A stretch of 64,000 nt of DNA from Alphaproteobacteria bacterium (GTDB lineage Bacteria > Pseudomonadota > Alphaproteobacteria > Paracaedibacterales > CAITNM01), in NCBI GenBank assembly GCA_021298215.1, contig JAJTEE010000003.1, positions 1 through 64,000 on the forward strand. The letters run 5' to 3'. Every line of letters begins with the position of its first letter. Position 1 is the first letter of the stretch. Under the pieces are notes generated by a model. It ran no database searches. It was not told where the DNA came from and was given only the letters and a program-made list of their open reading frames with translations. The translations under genes and the position numbers were made by a program. Of this stretch, positions 1-8,526 are shown one piece after another.

Positions 1-90
1 ATTAATAATAAATATTTACTTAATCTATATTTAATATGTATTTGAAATAATGTCCATTATTAAACTTAATTACAATAATGGAGTTCAACA

Positions 91-1350
91 ATGAAATTTG
101 GCCAAAAATTTATTTTTTCCTCTCTGTTTGCTTTGCTTTATGGAGTGTATGGTGGAGAAGGTAGCACAACCCTCAACGTAGAGGTTCCAGTAGGTGAAGA
201 AGGAACTATATCAAAAGGATTTAAGGTAACGACACTAGCTAAAAAAGAAGCCGGTAAATTAAATGTCAATGGTCTTGGTTACGATATGGATTTTTTGAGT
301 TTGGAAGACGGTACTGTGTATGCTGACGCTGCAACAGATTGGTATATAACTAATAGCTTGGGTGATTTTATTGATCAGCCAGTGCTTCTAGGTGATGGGC
401 AGCCTGCTGGTTATGGTTTGGGGTTGTATACTTTAAAAATTACAGAATTTGATATTTATGCTGAGCCTGGATACTCAGAAGTTGACAATAAAATTAAAGT
501 GGCTTTATTACGTAAGCTAGGGGTAGGTACCACAAACTTCGTCCTTAATGGAACGAAAAAGTTATGTGTTCATTTCTTTAATATTCCAGCAGGTACTGCC
601 ATTATTAACTCTTGGGGTGTGCCGCACAAAGAAATTCAATTAGGCAGCACGTTGATGGCTTCGTCTGCTCTTGATATCCCAAGAGTATCTTTAATAGCTA
701 ACGGTGTAATTACGCATATTTCAGGTTTAGATAATCTAGGAACGAATTTAAATCCAGCTTCAACTAAATATGCAGTGACTATTAGCAAGCTTATTCTTCA
801 GGGTTATCAATTAAGTACTGATAATGCTAGTACACTAGTTAACTTATTAAGCTTAACAACGGCAGGGGGAACTCTTGCGAATGCAGATTTTGTAACATTA
901 ATGGGAGCCGAAGGTCATTACCCATTGTTTAAGAAAAATATTGGTACGGTGAATGTTATTCGTGACTTAAGTAATTCTACAATTGCAATTACAACACGAA
1001 ATGGTACATTACAATTAAGCGATGCAGGAAAATTACCTAACGCGCCTGTAGATATCTCAACGGGTACAGAAACAGAAGATGATGAAGAAACTACAAGTGT
1101 CTTTCAATTAAGTGCAAGCACAGTTCCTGGTGTTCCAATGGCAGGAGGTGTGCCTGGCGCAATGATTATTGAAAAGGGCTGTATGCTAATAGTAGATGCA
1201 AATCTCACAGTTCCGGCTGAAGATAGTCCAGAGGATGTTTTTGCAACAGGGTTACAATTTTTAAGTGGAACAACACTAAAGCTTGGTAACGGTTCAGTGT
1301 GGGGGCGTCGTGTTAATGTTGGATTTGACGTGCCGCATGAAGATGCATAA
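91..1350 (+). CDS. exported protein of unknown function
   Basis: The 419-residue product starts with a basic then hydrophobic stretch of about 21 residues (MKFGQKFIFSSLFALLYG) typical of a Sec signal peptide. The rest is rich in Thr, Gly, Val, Asn and Leu, with alternating hydrophobic residues suggesting mostly beta structure, and contains an acidic Thr/Glu linker near residues 330-340 (TETEDDEETT). I recognise no catalytic motif and no transmembrane anchor after the signal. The ATG is supported by GGAG at 80-83. The gene stands alone and is followed by a strong hairpin at 1378-1410. A periplasmic or secreted surface protein is plausible, but no function can be assigned. Confidence 0.75.
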   Translation: MKFGQKFIFSSLFALLYGVYGGEGSTTLNVEVPVGEEGTISKGFKVTTLAKKEAGKLNVNGLGYDMDFLSLEDGTVYADAATDWYITNSLGDFIDQPVLLGDGQPAGYGLGLYTLKITEFDIYAEPGYSEVDNKIKVALLRKLGVGTTNFVLNGTKKLCVHFFNIPAGTAIINSWGVPHKEIQLGSTLMASSALDIPRVSLIANGVITHISGLDNLGTNLNPASTKYAVTISKLILQGYQLSTDNASTLVNLLSLTTAGGTLANADFVTLMGAEGHYPLFKKNIGTVNVIRDLSNSTIAITTRNGTLQLSDAGKLPNAPVDISTGTETEDDEETTSVFQLSASTVPGVPMAGGVPGAMIIEKGCMLIVDANLTVPAEDSPEDVFATGLQFLSGTTLKLGNGSVWGRRVNVGFDVPHEDA

Positions 1351-1377
1351 TGATGTTATAAATTAAAATTTTGATAG

Positions 1378-1410
1378 TGATTCTTGCTTTTATATCAAAA
1401 GCAAGAATCA
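1378..1410 (+). terminator. 14-bp hairpin downstream of the exported protein gene
   Basis: A perfect 14-bp inverted repeat (1378-1391 with 1397-1410) has a 5-nt loop and lies 27 nt after the stop codon. The descending arm is followed by TTAAATTA rather than a pure T run, so it is a likely but not textbook intrinsic terminator. Confidence 0.6.
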
Positions 1411-1571
1411 TTAAATTATGCTGGTTTCCTAAGAATCACACATTTAGGCATGGTGCCGCACCTAAAATAAAAGCTTGCGTTCGTATGTGTCGTATTAAAA
1501 TTTCCATTGATCAATCAAAGATAGGTTGTTAAAAGGGATCAGTAGTAGCGCTAATTTTTTAAGGTGCAATC

Positions 1572-2480
1572 GTGATTATAAATCAATTTTGGAAGATTTT
1601 TCTCATAGGAATAATGGTCGTTGGAGGAACTGCCAATACATCTACTTATACCTATGAACAAGCTCTGGCAGCCTTTGATAAATTAAATTTAGCAATTCCT
1701 ACAGCTGAAGCAGATGGAAGAACGCAGACCCTTAATAAGAAAGGGGCTGTAACAGCAAAGTTTGAATATGCGACAGAAGAGTTTTTAAAATTTTTAAAGG
1801 GCAAAAGAGTAAGGGTATTAGAGGTTGGTGGGGCATACGGAGATGTAATGATCGCTGCCCTGAAACCGAAAAAAAATAAAGATATAGAATATGTTCTTAG
1901 TGATTTAGACGAACGTCATTTATTTATTGCGGCCAAAAAATTATCAAATCTTATCAATGAGAAAGGTGCCAGGGAAAAAAGCCCCTCTCAAGCAAAATTT
2001 ATGCGCGCAGATATCACGAAGTCTCAAGACATTAAAGGAATGGGAACTTTTGATGCAATTTTAATCGCGAGAGTTTTGCATTATTTAACGCCAGAGCAGC
2101 TGCAAATGACAATAAAACATTTATTTTTGCTCTTAAAGCCTAAAGGAAAAGTTTTTGTGGTGGCTATCACTCCTTATGTTAAGCGTTATGAAAGCTTCAT
2201 TCCTGAATATGAAAGACGCAAAAAGGAAGGCGCAGAAAATCCTGGATTTGTATCGTCATTGCGCTCTTATGTAAATGCTGATGTAACAGCACCAGAGCAA
2301 ATTAGTAATATTACCAATGAACCATTTTTCTTCTTAGATGCAGATATATTAGGAAGTACTTTTGCAGCCAATGGTTTCAGGGTGATTGAAAGCAAAATGA
2401 TGCCTCTTTGTTATAAATCAACCTCATGGAAACTTGATGGACGGGAGAATGTCATCCTTATTGCAGAAAAAAAGAGTTAG
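1572..2480 (+). CDS. SAM-dependent class I methyltransferase with N-terminal signal peptide
   Basis: The 302-residue protein has the Rossmann motifs of class I methyltransferases: motif I VLEVGGAYGD near residues 82-91, the acidic strand-2 end VLSDLDE near 110-116, and a post-motif DAILIARVLHYL near 162-173 as in small-molecule methyltransferases. The substrate is unknown. Residues 1-23 (MIINQFWKIFLIGIMVVGGTANT) resemble a signal peptide, odd for a SAM enzyme since SAM is cytosolic. The start is a GTG preceded by AAGG at 1561-1564. The gene stands alone between the exported protein gene and the amidohydrolase gene. If exported, it would have to act where SAM is available, for example in a host cell. 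Confidence 0.75.
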   Translation: MIINQFWKIFLIGIMVVGGTANTSTYTYEQALAAFDKLNLAIPTAEADGRTQTLNKKGAVTAKFEYATEEFLKFLKGKRVRVLEVGGAYGDVMIAALKPKKNKDIEYVLSDLDERHLFIAAKKLSNLINEKGAREKSPSQAKFMRADITKSQDIKGMGTFDAILIARVLHYLTPEQLQMTIKHLFLLLKPKGKVFVVAITPYVKRYESFIPEYERRKKEGAENPGFVSSLRSYVNADVTAPEQISNITNEPFFFLDADILGSTFAANGFRVIESKMMPLCYKSTSWKLDGRENVILIAEKKS

Positions 2481-2525
2481 GATTAAAGTTATAGTTCACT
2501 AAAAAAATAAATTGTCGGAATAAAG

Positions 2526-3827
2526 GTGATCTTAAAAAATATCGTTTTGGAATCATGGAATAATGATTTTGATTATGAATTAGCTGATATATTTATAAAA
2601 GATGGAATTATTGAAAATATTAATAGTTCGAGTCTAAAAGTATACGATATTTCTGAAGAATATTTTTTTGCGACACCTGGCTTTGTTAATAGCCATTTGC
2701 ATCCTAACCAGCTGCTTGATAGACGGATGCTGGATGATTTATCAATCACAAATTTATTAAGTGCAATGCATATAGTGCAGAAAAAAACAGATGAGGATCG
2801 CTATCAGCAAGCGATCTTTGTGCTTATTGATGCCTTAAAAAGTGGGGCGACAAGCGTATATGCTATAGCATCAAAGCCTAATCCTGTTATTCGAGCTTTT
2901 AAAGACGTGGGAATAACGGGCGCTATTAATTGTGTTTTTAACGACGTGTGGGAAGGAGATGGAAATACTCCTGCCCAAATTAGTTTGGAGTCTGTGGAGA
3001 AGGATTTCACTGAATATTTTAAAGCTAATAATGATGATATAAAAATCCATATAGGTTCCGCTTCTATTCTAACAGCTTCAAACGAGCTGCTGCGTTTATT
3101 TAACGATATTGCAATTCGCTATAATACGAAGATTAATATTCATATGAGTGAAGGTACAGATTCGGTTGAAAAGTGTTTGAAAAATCGCGGTGCAACGCCG
3201 GTGCGACTGCTTAATGAACTTGGCGTTTTGAATGAGCGTTGGAACCTTATCCACGCTTCAACGGTAGATGAAGAAGAAGTAAAAATTATTGCTAAAGCAA
3301 AGGCAACAGTCACCCATTGCCCGGTAAGTAATGCCAAGACGGGGGTTGGTATTGCGCCTATGCGAGCGTTTCATGAGAGCGGGGTCTGCATTGCGATAGG
3401 AACTGATGCATGCTCCAACAACAATACCAATAATATTTTGAATGAAGCGTATTTCGCTACCCTGATGCATGGGGCTTTGCATAAAGATCCTTCGGTTATT
3501 TCTCAAAAAACAATTTTTGAATGGTTAATTCCCAACGGGCATAAAATTATTGATTCAAAAAATACGGGAAAAATAGAAATTGGACAGCGAGCGGATATAT
3601 TGCTTTGGTCGTTGAAAGATCCTTGTTTTGTGCCTTTATATTATGGAAAATTTCATTCAGCACTTATTAATAACGCGCCTGATGCAAAGCCGCATACGAT
3701 TTTGTTAGGCGGTGAAAAAGTGATTGAGAATTATCAATTTACAGGAACGCTTGAAAAGAGTGCGACGAATGCGATTAATGCATGGGCGAGAAAAGGCCTC
3801 TATAATGAGGCCTCTTCTTCGCGATAG
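2526..3827 (+). CDS. amidohydrolase-superfamily deaminase/hydrolase (ATZ/TRZ-like)
   Basis: The 433-residue protein is a metal-dependent amidohydrolase of the TrzA/SsnA/MtaD group. Ligands expected for the subtype are visible: the N-terminal HxH in GFVNSHLHPNQ (about 57-67), a central histidine in INIHMSEGTD, LIHAST, and the aspartate in IAIGTDACSNNN. The C-terminal GKIEIGQRADILLW belongs to the composite beta-domain usual in this family. Members deaminate or dechlorinate purine, pyrimidine or triazine rings, or S-adenosylhomocysteine/MTA. The exact substrate cannot be read from the sequence. The start is GTG at 2526 with no better ATG upstream. No signal peptide is seen. Confidence 0.85.
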   Translation: MILKNIVLESWNNDFDYELADIFIKDGIIENINSSSLKVYDISEEYFFATPGFVNSHLHPNQLLDRRMLDDLSITNLLSAMHIVQKKTDEDRYQQAIFVLIDALKSGATSVYAIASKPNPVIRAFKDVGITGAINCVFNDVWEGDGNTPAQISLESVEKDFTEYFKANNDDIKIHIGSASILTASNELLRLFNDIAIRYNTKINIHMSEGTDSVEKCLKNRGATPVRLLNELGVLNERWNLIHASTVDEEEVKIIAKAKATVTHCPVSNAKTGVGIAPMRAFHESGVCIAIGTDACSNNNTNNILNEAYFATLMHGALHKDPSVISQKTIFEWLIPNGHKIIDSKNTGKIEIGQRADILLWSLKDPCFVPLYYGKFHSALINNAPDAKPHTILLGGEKVIENYQFTGTLEKSATNAINAWARKGLYNEASSSR

Positions 3828-3828
3828 C

Positions 3829-4032
3829 TTATTTTTTAAATTCAAAAATTTCGCCTGGCTGACAATTAAGAGCATGACAAATAGCATCAAGCGTTGAAAA
3901 TCGGATGGCTTTAGCCTTTCCTGTTTTTAAGATAGAAAGATTTTGCACCGTAATGCCAACAACTTCAGCTAAGTCTTGAAGTTTCATTTTACGACGAGCC
4001 AGCATGACGTCTAAGTTTACAATAATGGGCAT
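3829..4032 (-). CDS. small XRE-family transcriptional regulator (YozG-like)
   Basis: The 67-residue protein is almost entirely one Cro/CI-type helix-turn-helix (residues 9-60: LARRKMKLQDLAEVVGIT then VQNLSILKTGKAKAIRF), ending in QPGEIFEFKK. This compact form is the YozG-like class that usually sits beside a DUF2975 membrane protein. That is the case here, the DUF2975 gene ending 10 bp upstream on the same strand. It probably regulates the pair. Target and signal are unknown. Confidence 0.88.
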   Translation of the reverse strand: MPIIVNLDVMLARRKMKLQDLAEVVGITVQNLSILKTGKAKAIRFSTLDAICHALNCQPGEIFEFKK

Positions 4033-4042
4033 GACAGCTTCC

Positions 4043-4609
4043 TTATATAGTTAGTTGATTTTCGTCTTGAAGCGCTTGAGCTTCTTGCATAACAAGGGAG
4101 ATCACAATGATTAAGAAACCGCACAAAATGGCTTCAAAATTTGGGGTAGTAAAGCTTAAAGTAATATATCGATGGCCGGGTGGATTCGAAAGGGTAGCTG
4201 CAAGTACTAGAAGAGTTTGCGCAAATGGAATAAATAATAGGCCATTGAGAAAAGCTAGCCACCCTATTTTTTTATAGATTTGCGTATTGGCAGAAATAAA
4301 AATTTGCCGTTGTTGATAATTATTGAAGAGTGTTTTGAGTAAAGAAAATCCCAAAATATAAGGTAAAGCTCCCAGCAACTGAGCAAAGCAACCAATAATT
4401 ATTGATGTAAGTGTTAGGTTAGCTGTGGCTAAATTTAGATGTCCTTCTGGTGTTGCGACGTAGTCTAAGAATCCACCTATGCGAATAGCGTGATATAAGG
4501 GTGGCCATTCTTTTAAAAACCACAAGGCTACAATAAATAGAGGGACTATGAAAGTGAGGTAGTGAAATGTTGTTTTAAGATAACGGCTTAATTTTTGTAG
4601 GTCTTTCAT
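4043..4609 (-). CDS. DUF2975 family membrane protein
   Basis: The 188-residue protein has about four transmembrane segments (roughly 16-32, 60-92, 112-135 and 158-175) with a short loop before each pair. This pattern, and its pairing with the adjacent YozG-like regulator gene, identifies the DUF2975 family, whose role is not established. The two genes form a same-strand unit read from 4609 downward. A sensor or regulator of the HTH partner is possible, but that is inference. Confidence 0.8.
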   Translation of the reverse strand: MKDLQKLSRYLKTTFHYLTFIVPLFIVALWFLKEWPPLYHAIRIGGFLDYVATPEGHLNLATANLTLTSIIIGCFAQLLGALPYILGFSLLKTLFNNYQQRQIFISANTQIYKKIGWLAFLNGLLFIPFAQTLLVLAATLSNPPGHRYITLSFTTPNFEAILCGFLIIVISLVMQEAQALQDENQLTI

Positions 4610-4695
4610 AAAATGTACAAGAGTAAAGTTAATAAGAGAATTTTACGAGATATTTTGTATTAGTCAATAAAAAATTATTGTTTTTCAATAAAAAA

Positions 4696-5385
4696 TTAAT
4701 CTTTTCTCTGTATGCTTGTTTTCATCAGTCCTAGTTCTTTTGCTTTCCCTTTTATAAATCTACTGGGGACAATAATGTGAAAGTCTTGAGTTTCAACCTT
4801 ATTTGCTTTGCATAATTGAACAAAAGCACACAGAGCTTGCTCCGAATTAAAAGCAACTGTAGTAATCACGTTATTTTTGAGAAGAAGTTTAATTTTTTCG
4901 TTAAAACTACCTACTGCTTTTGTGTTATACAGAATAATTTTTGCTGTTTCAAAACCATCTTCAGCAAGAGCTTCTGCTACGTCATGGCGAATGTAATTCC
5001 CGCAGCCAAAAATGACGGCGCCGTCTTTGGGGGTCAGGTTTTTTTTAAGCCAATCAATCAGCTGAGTCGCGGAAGGATAAAGTGTGCTAGAGGGGGTAAA
5101 ACATGTTGTAAATCCTGCTGATTGTGCAAAAAACCTCGTTGATTTTCCAACCGTATAAACGGGAATAGAACGATCCCAGTCTGATTTTTCTAGAGCGCGG
5201 GCTGCATTACTGGAGGTTAGCACAATTGCTTGGGGTATTACTTTAAGAGGCTGTACTGCTAGAAATTCTACATCTAATAAAGATTGATGATAGACATGTT
5301 TATATCCGCGTCTCTGCCAAAAAGAGACATCCCAATCCTTAGGGGGGCGAGTATTGGTGAGGAGTATGCTTAAATCATCATGCAT
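4696..5385 (-). CDS. hemD: uroporphyrinogen-III synthase
   Basis: The 229-residue protein fits HemD, which cyclises hydroxymethylbilane to uroporphyrinogen III in haem biosynthesis. Family features are the N-terminal ILLTNTRP, AIVLTSSNAARAL (about 53-65), IPVYTVGKSTRFFAQSAG (74-91), and a second half with VIFGCGN, ILYNTKA and VAFNSEQALCAF. HemD sequences diverge widely, so the call rests on this order of motifs. Its usual neighbour hemC lies far away at 53410. The gene stands alone here on the minus strand. Confidence 0.85.
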   Translation of the reverse strand: MHDDLSILLTNTRPPKDWDVSFWQRRGYKHVYHQSLLDVEFLAVQPLKVIPQAIVLTSSNAARALEKSDWDRSIPVYTVGKSTRFFAQSAGFTTCFTPSSTLYPSATQLIDWLKKNLTPKDGAVIFGCGNYIRHDVAEALAEDGFETAKIILYNTKAVGSFNEKIKLLLKNNVITTVAFNSEQALCAFVQLCKANKVETQDFHIIVPSRFIKGKAKELGLMKTSIQRKD

Positions 5386-5437
5386 ATGGTGAGTATGCGC
5401 ATATTTTTTTCTGAGAAGAAAGATTTTTTAGAGAAAG

Positions 5438-5481
5438 AATTCTTTATTCTCTATGGACGAATCCATGGAGAATAAAGAATT
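5438..5481 (-). terminator. 20-bp hairpin after the exported NLS-like protein gene
   Basis: An almost perfect 20-bp inverted repeat (5438-5457 with 5462-5481, one G-T pair) encloses the 4-nt loop CGAA. It begins 3 nt after the stop codon of the minus-strand gene at 5485 and lies 52 bp upstream of hemD. No long T run follows, so it may terminate, stabilise or process the transcript. Confidence 0.6.
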
Positions 5482-5484
5482 ATA

Positions 5485-5940
5485 TTATTCGAAGAATTTT
5501 TTTGGCTTAGATGTTCTAGCTGATTTTCTTGTTGCGTCAGTAACCGGAGCTGTTTTGCGCTTTTTCTTTTTTTGCTCTGGATTATCGATTGCAGTAGCTA
5601 AGTCTTCACTAAATACTTCTTCTGTAATACCAGTAGCAGAGTCGCTGGAATGTTCGATGTCCCAGCCTACAGACTGCTGTGATAGAAGAATAAAGTTTTC
5701 TAATGCATATGGGTCTTGAGATGCTTCAAGAGGTGATGCCACAGGGTTAGAAGTTTGGCTAAACAGGTTTAAAGACAAAACTTCATCTAATTCTTCTGCA
5801 TTTGCTGTATATCTTTGAGGGGGACTTTGGAAACTTTGCGAAAGCAAGATATTGTAATCTCCTTGTGACAGTTCTACTTCAGTCATGGTAAAAACAGTTG
5901 CACTTAAAAATAGACTTACAGTTGCGAATAGAAATTTCAT
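5485..5940 (-). CDS. small exported protein with NLS-like basic C-terminus
   Basis: The 151-residue product has a signal peptide (MKFLFATVSLFLSATVFT), then an acidic, Ser/Gln-rich central part without visible domain. It ends in a strongly basic tail: KKKKRK at residues 124-129, followed by RKSARTSKPKK at 138-148. The basic block matches the classical monopartite nuclear localisation pattern. I recognise no family. Signal peptide plus nuclear-type signal suggests a secreted nucleomodulin, but this is inference; a simple DNA- or RNA-binding tail is the alternative. Confidence 0.7.
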   Translation of the reverse strand: MKFLFATVSLFLSATVFTMTEVELSQGDYNILLSQSFQSPPQRYTANAEELDEVLSLNLFSQTSNPVASPLEASQDPYALENFILLSQQSVGWDIEHSSDSATGITEEVFSEDLATAIDNPEQKKKKRKTAPVTDATRKSARTSKPKKFFE

Positions 5941-6109
5941 AATAATATCATTTTTTATAATAAGAAAATATTTATAAGTAATTTTATTTCAAATATCAAT
6001 ATAAAAAATAACTAAAAAAGGCTCATTACTGGAACAGTTAATTATGCTGTACAAAGTCAAAAATCTCTGTGATATTACGCGCATAGCAGCATTAATCTAG
6101 AGACATACC

Positions 6110-7003
6110 ATGGATTGGGATAGGCTAAGAGTTTTTCATATTGTAGCGCAGGCAGGCAGCTTAACAGAAGCAGGTCACGCCCTGAATATAAGTCAATCTG
6201 CTGTAAGTAGACAAATTAGTAGTCTTGAAGCGAGCATCGATGTAAGTTTATTTAATCGTCATGCACGTGGTTTAGTGCTGACGGAACAAGGCGAGCATCT
6301 CTTTCGGATCACCCGTACGATCTTTGCCCAAGTGAACGCGATTGGAACAATTATTAGTGAGTCACGTGATGGTTTATCAGGTTGTTTGCGGATTGCAACA
6401 ACCATTGGCATTGGCTCGGTATGGCTGGCATCGCGCTTGAAAAAATTTATGCAAAGCTATCCGAAGTTACGCCTAAATATTCAGCTGACCGATGAAGGTG
6501 TGGATTTTACCATGCGTGAAGCGGATGTTTCTATTAACTATAACAAATCGTTGCCAACTGAAGATGTCGTCCAAAAAGAGCTAGCAAACATTCGTATGAG
6601 TGTGTATGCCAGCAAAGAATACATTCAAAATTTCGGCATGCCAAAAAAGCCAGAGGATCTTGATCAACATCGTTTGATTACGTTCGGGGAGGCCGGCGCT
6701 CCAGCTTCGAATGCTGGGTGGTTATTGCGTTTTGGTACGCAACCAGGCGTACTGCGTGAACCTTTCCTATCTATCAATAACGCCTACGGTATGCTCCAGG
6801 CCGTTAAAGGGAGTATAGGCATTGCAATTTTGGCAGATTTTATTGCGGCGGATCACGATGATTTAGTTGAATTGTTTGCGGATGTTCAAACGCCAGTCAT
6901 GACCATGTACATGACCTACCCCAGCGCATTAGAAGGGTTAGGTCGTATTCGTGCGTTGTATGAATTCTTAAAATCTGAGCTTGATAAAAAACAGAAGAAA
7001 TAG
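6110..7003 (+). CDS. LysR-family transcriptional regulator
   Basis: The 297-residue protein has the LysR winged HTH at residues 1-60 (MDWDRLRVFHIVAQAGSLTEAG, then ISQSAVSRQISSLE) and a periplasmic-binding-like effector domain from about residue 90. It belongs to the short-linker LysR group common in Alphaproteobacteria. It is divergent from the exported protein gene at 5940, with 169 bp between them that should hold its promoter. Its target is unknown. LysR proteins normally autoregulate and control a divergent gene, here the 151-residue exported protein. Confidence 0.92.
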   Translation: MDWDRLRVFHIVAQAGSLTEAGHALNISQSAVSRQISSLEASIDVSLFNRHARGLVLTEQGEHLFRITRTIFAQVNAIGTIISESRDGLSGCLRIATTIGIGSVWLASRLKKFMQSYPKLRLNIQLTDEGVDFTMREADVSINYNKSLPTEDVVQKELANIRMSVYASKEYIQNFGMPKKPEDLDQHRLITFGEAGAPASNAGWLLRFGTQPGVLREPFLSINNAYGMLQAVKGSIGIAILADFIAADHDDLVELFADVQTPVMTMYMTYPSALEGLGRIRALYEFLKSELDKKQKK

Positions 7004-7116
7004 ATTTTTCCTTTCTCATTTTCTCGTTAACTTGATAGTAATTGATTGCATTTATATTGATTAAATACAGCTCCTTTAAGTGCTGTAGGCAAGCAAATTC
7101 TCTTAGTTTGATTAAC

Positions 7117-7150
7117 TAAACGAATTTGTTTTTTTTATTCAATTCGTTTA
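7117..7150 (+). promoter_or_regulatory. 10-bp inverted repeat just upstream of the RBS
   Basis: TAAACGAATT (7117-7126) and its exact reverse complement AATTCGTTTA (7141-7150) flank a T-rich 14-nt loop. They end 3 nt before the GGAG that serves the ATG at 7164. The element may be an operator or a 5' UTR hairpin controlling the small gene. I cannot tell which. Confidence 0.4.
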
Positions 7151-7163
7151 ATGGAGAAAATCA

Positions 7164-7454
7164 ATGCAAATGAAATTTTTATTGGGATTGGCTTTAGTTG
7201 TGTCTTTAGCTGCTGAATATAATGATAGAAATGGTGAAGATTTTGAAACATGCTTTGGAACAATACATCGCGCAACCCATAAACTAGTTCTTACTACTAC
7301 AACAGGTGAGGTTCATGCGGTCAAAAGAGGTCAGCAGTTATTCTTTCCAGCAGGTACTACACTTGGGGAAATCACATTGCCTAATAAGATCTGTCTTTCT
7401 CAAGCAATGACAAGAAAAGATATGGTGAAGGCACTTGCTGCATTTATGGAATAA
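7164..7454 (+). CDS. small putative exported protein, unknown
   Basis: The 96-residue product starts with a short hydrophobic stretch (MQMKFLLGLALVVSLAAE) resembling a signal peptide. The mature part contains two cysteines (FETCFGTI and KICLSQ) that could pair. The ATG at 7164 has a good RBS (GGAG, 7153-7156); the second ATG at 7170 is also possible. It converges with lpxC (stop codons 2 bp apart). No family recognised. Confidence 0.65.
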   Translation: MQMKFLLGLALVVSLAAEYNDRNGEDFETCFGTIHRATHKLVLTTTTGEVHAVKRGQQLFFPAGTTLGEITLPNKICLSQAMTRKDMVKALAAFME

Positions 7455-7456
7455 AT

Positions 7457-8401
7457 TTAGTTAGCTGAAATTGTCTCAAAGTATTTTTTGAGCAACTGAT
7501 AATTAAGCGTGTGACTCGGGTTACACGCTTCATAATGACCAATCAATACATATTCTGCTAAAGCCATATCTCCAATAGCATCCAATGCTTTATGACGCAC
7601 AAGCTCATCATCGTACCGTAAGCCTTCTTCGTTCATGATAGCGCCTTTGTGAATCACAACAGTATTTTCTAGAGAAGCACCTTTGGCAAGGCCTGCGGCC
7701 CATAATTTTTGAGCATCTTCATAAAAACCAAATGTTCTGGCTTTGGAGATGAGTGCTGCAAAATCATCCGTATTGTAAGAGAATTGAATGGATTGTTCTT
7801 GTGTGAGACCTTCGTAACGATCGCTCGGCAAAAACTTTACGCTAAATAAATTTATGTCACGCGGACTAAGTTGCGCCCATCCATGTTCATTTTCAACTTT
7901 GACGGTGGTGGAAATTTTTAAAGAAGGGCGTTTCTTTGATTGGCGGATTGCCCCTGTTTCTTGCAAAGATTTGCAAAACTCATCAGAACATCCATCCATG
8001 ATGGGAACTTCTGGTCCATCAATGGTTATAAGTGCGTTGGTAATACCCATGCCGTAAAGAGCTGCGAGAATATGCTCGATAGTTGCTACAGAAACCCCAG
8101 AAGCATTGGAAATTGTTGTGCACATATTGGTTGAGCTGACTGTTTGCCAACTAGCTCGAATGCGATTTGGCTGATCTTCAATATCGGTGCGTTCAAAAAT
8201 AATACCATGATCAACAGCTGCGGGATGGATAATCATGCATACAGCTTTACCGGAATGTACGCCAACACCGTGAAAAATAATAGGGTTAGAAACGGTTTGC
8301 TGGTTAAAAAAATTCTTTTGAGAGAGCTTAACAGTTTCGCGTTGGCGAATGTTTACAACATCTGGTAGAACTTTGGCTGTATTGCTGATGATAGATTGCA
8401 T
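7457..8401 (-). CDS. lpxC: UDP-3-O-acyl-N-acetylglucosamine deacetylase
   Basis: LpxC catalyses the committed step of lipid A synthesis. The 314-residue protein has the expected N-terminal FHGVGVHSGK (43-52), the zinc/catalytic EHILAALYG (E109, H110), VPIMDGCSDEF, the zinc motif RHKALDAIGDMAL (H270, D274) and the catalytic-site histidine in PSHTLN (H297). The first about 35 residues are an N-terminal extension relative to E. coli LpxC, so a later start is possible. It is divergent from tsaE. Its presence means the organism makes lipid A. Confidence 0.97.
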   Translation of the reverse strand: MQSIISNTAKVLPDVVNIRQRETVKLSQKNFFNQQTVSNPIIFHGVGVHSGKAVCMIIHPAAVDHGIIFERTDIEDQPNRIRASWQTVSSTNMCTTISNASGVSVATIEHILAALYGMGITNALITIDGPEVPIMDGCSDEFCKSLQETGAIRQSKKRPSLKISTTVKVENEHGWAQLSPRDINLFSVKFLPSDRYEGLTQEQSIQFSYNTDDFAALISKARTFGFYEDAQKLWAAGLAKGASLENTVVIHKGAIMNEEGLRYDDELVRHKALDAIGDMALAEYVLIGHYEACNPSHTLNYQLLKKYFETISAN

Positions 8402-8526
8402 TAATCCTCCACTTATGCATGATGCCTTAAAAGCAAAGGAAAATTCAAACAGTGATATGTTACAAAATTTTACTTTTTAAAGAATTTATAGCGAATTATT
8501 TTTTTTATTTTGCTAAATTTCATAAC

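Noticed and set aside
3794..3813. 7-bp hairpin at the 3' end of the amidohydrolase gene
   Set aside because: It lies inside the coding sequence and lacks a T run, so I do not call a terminator.
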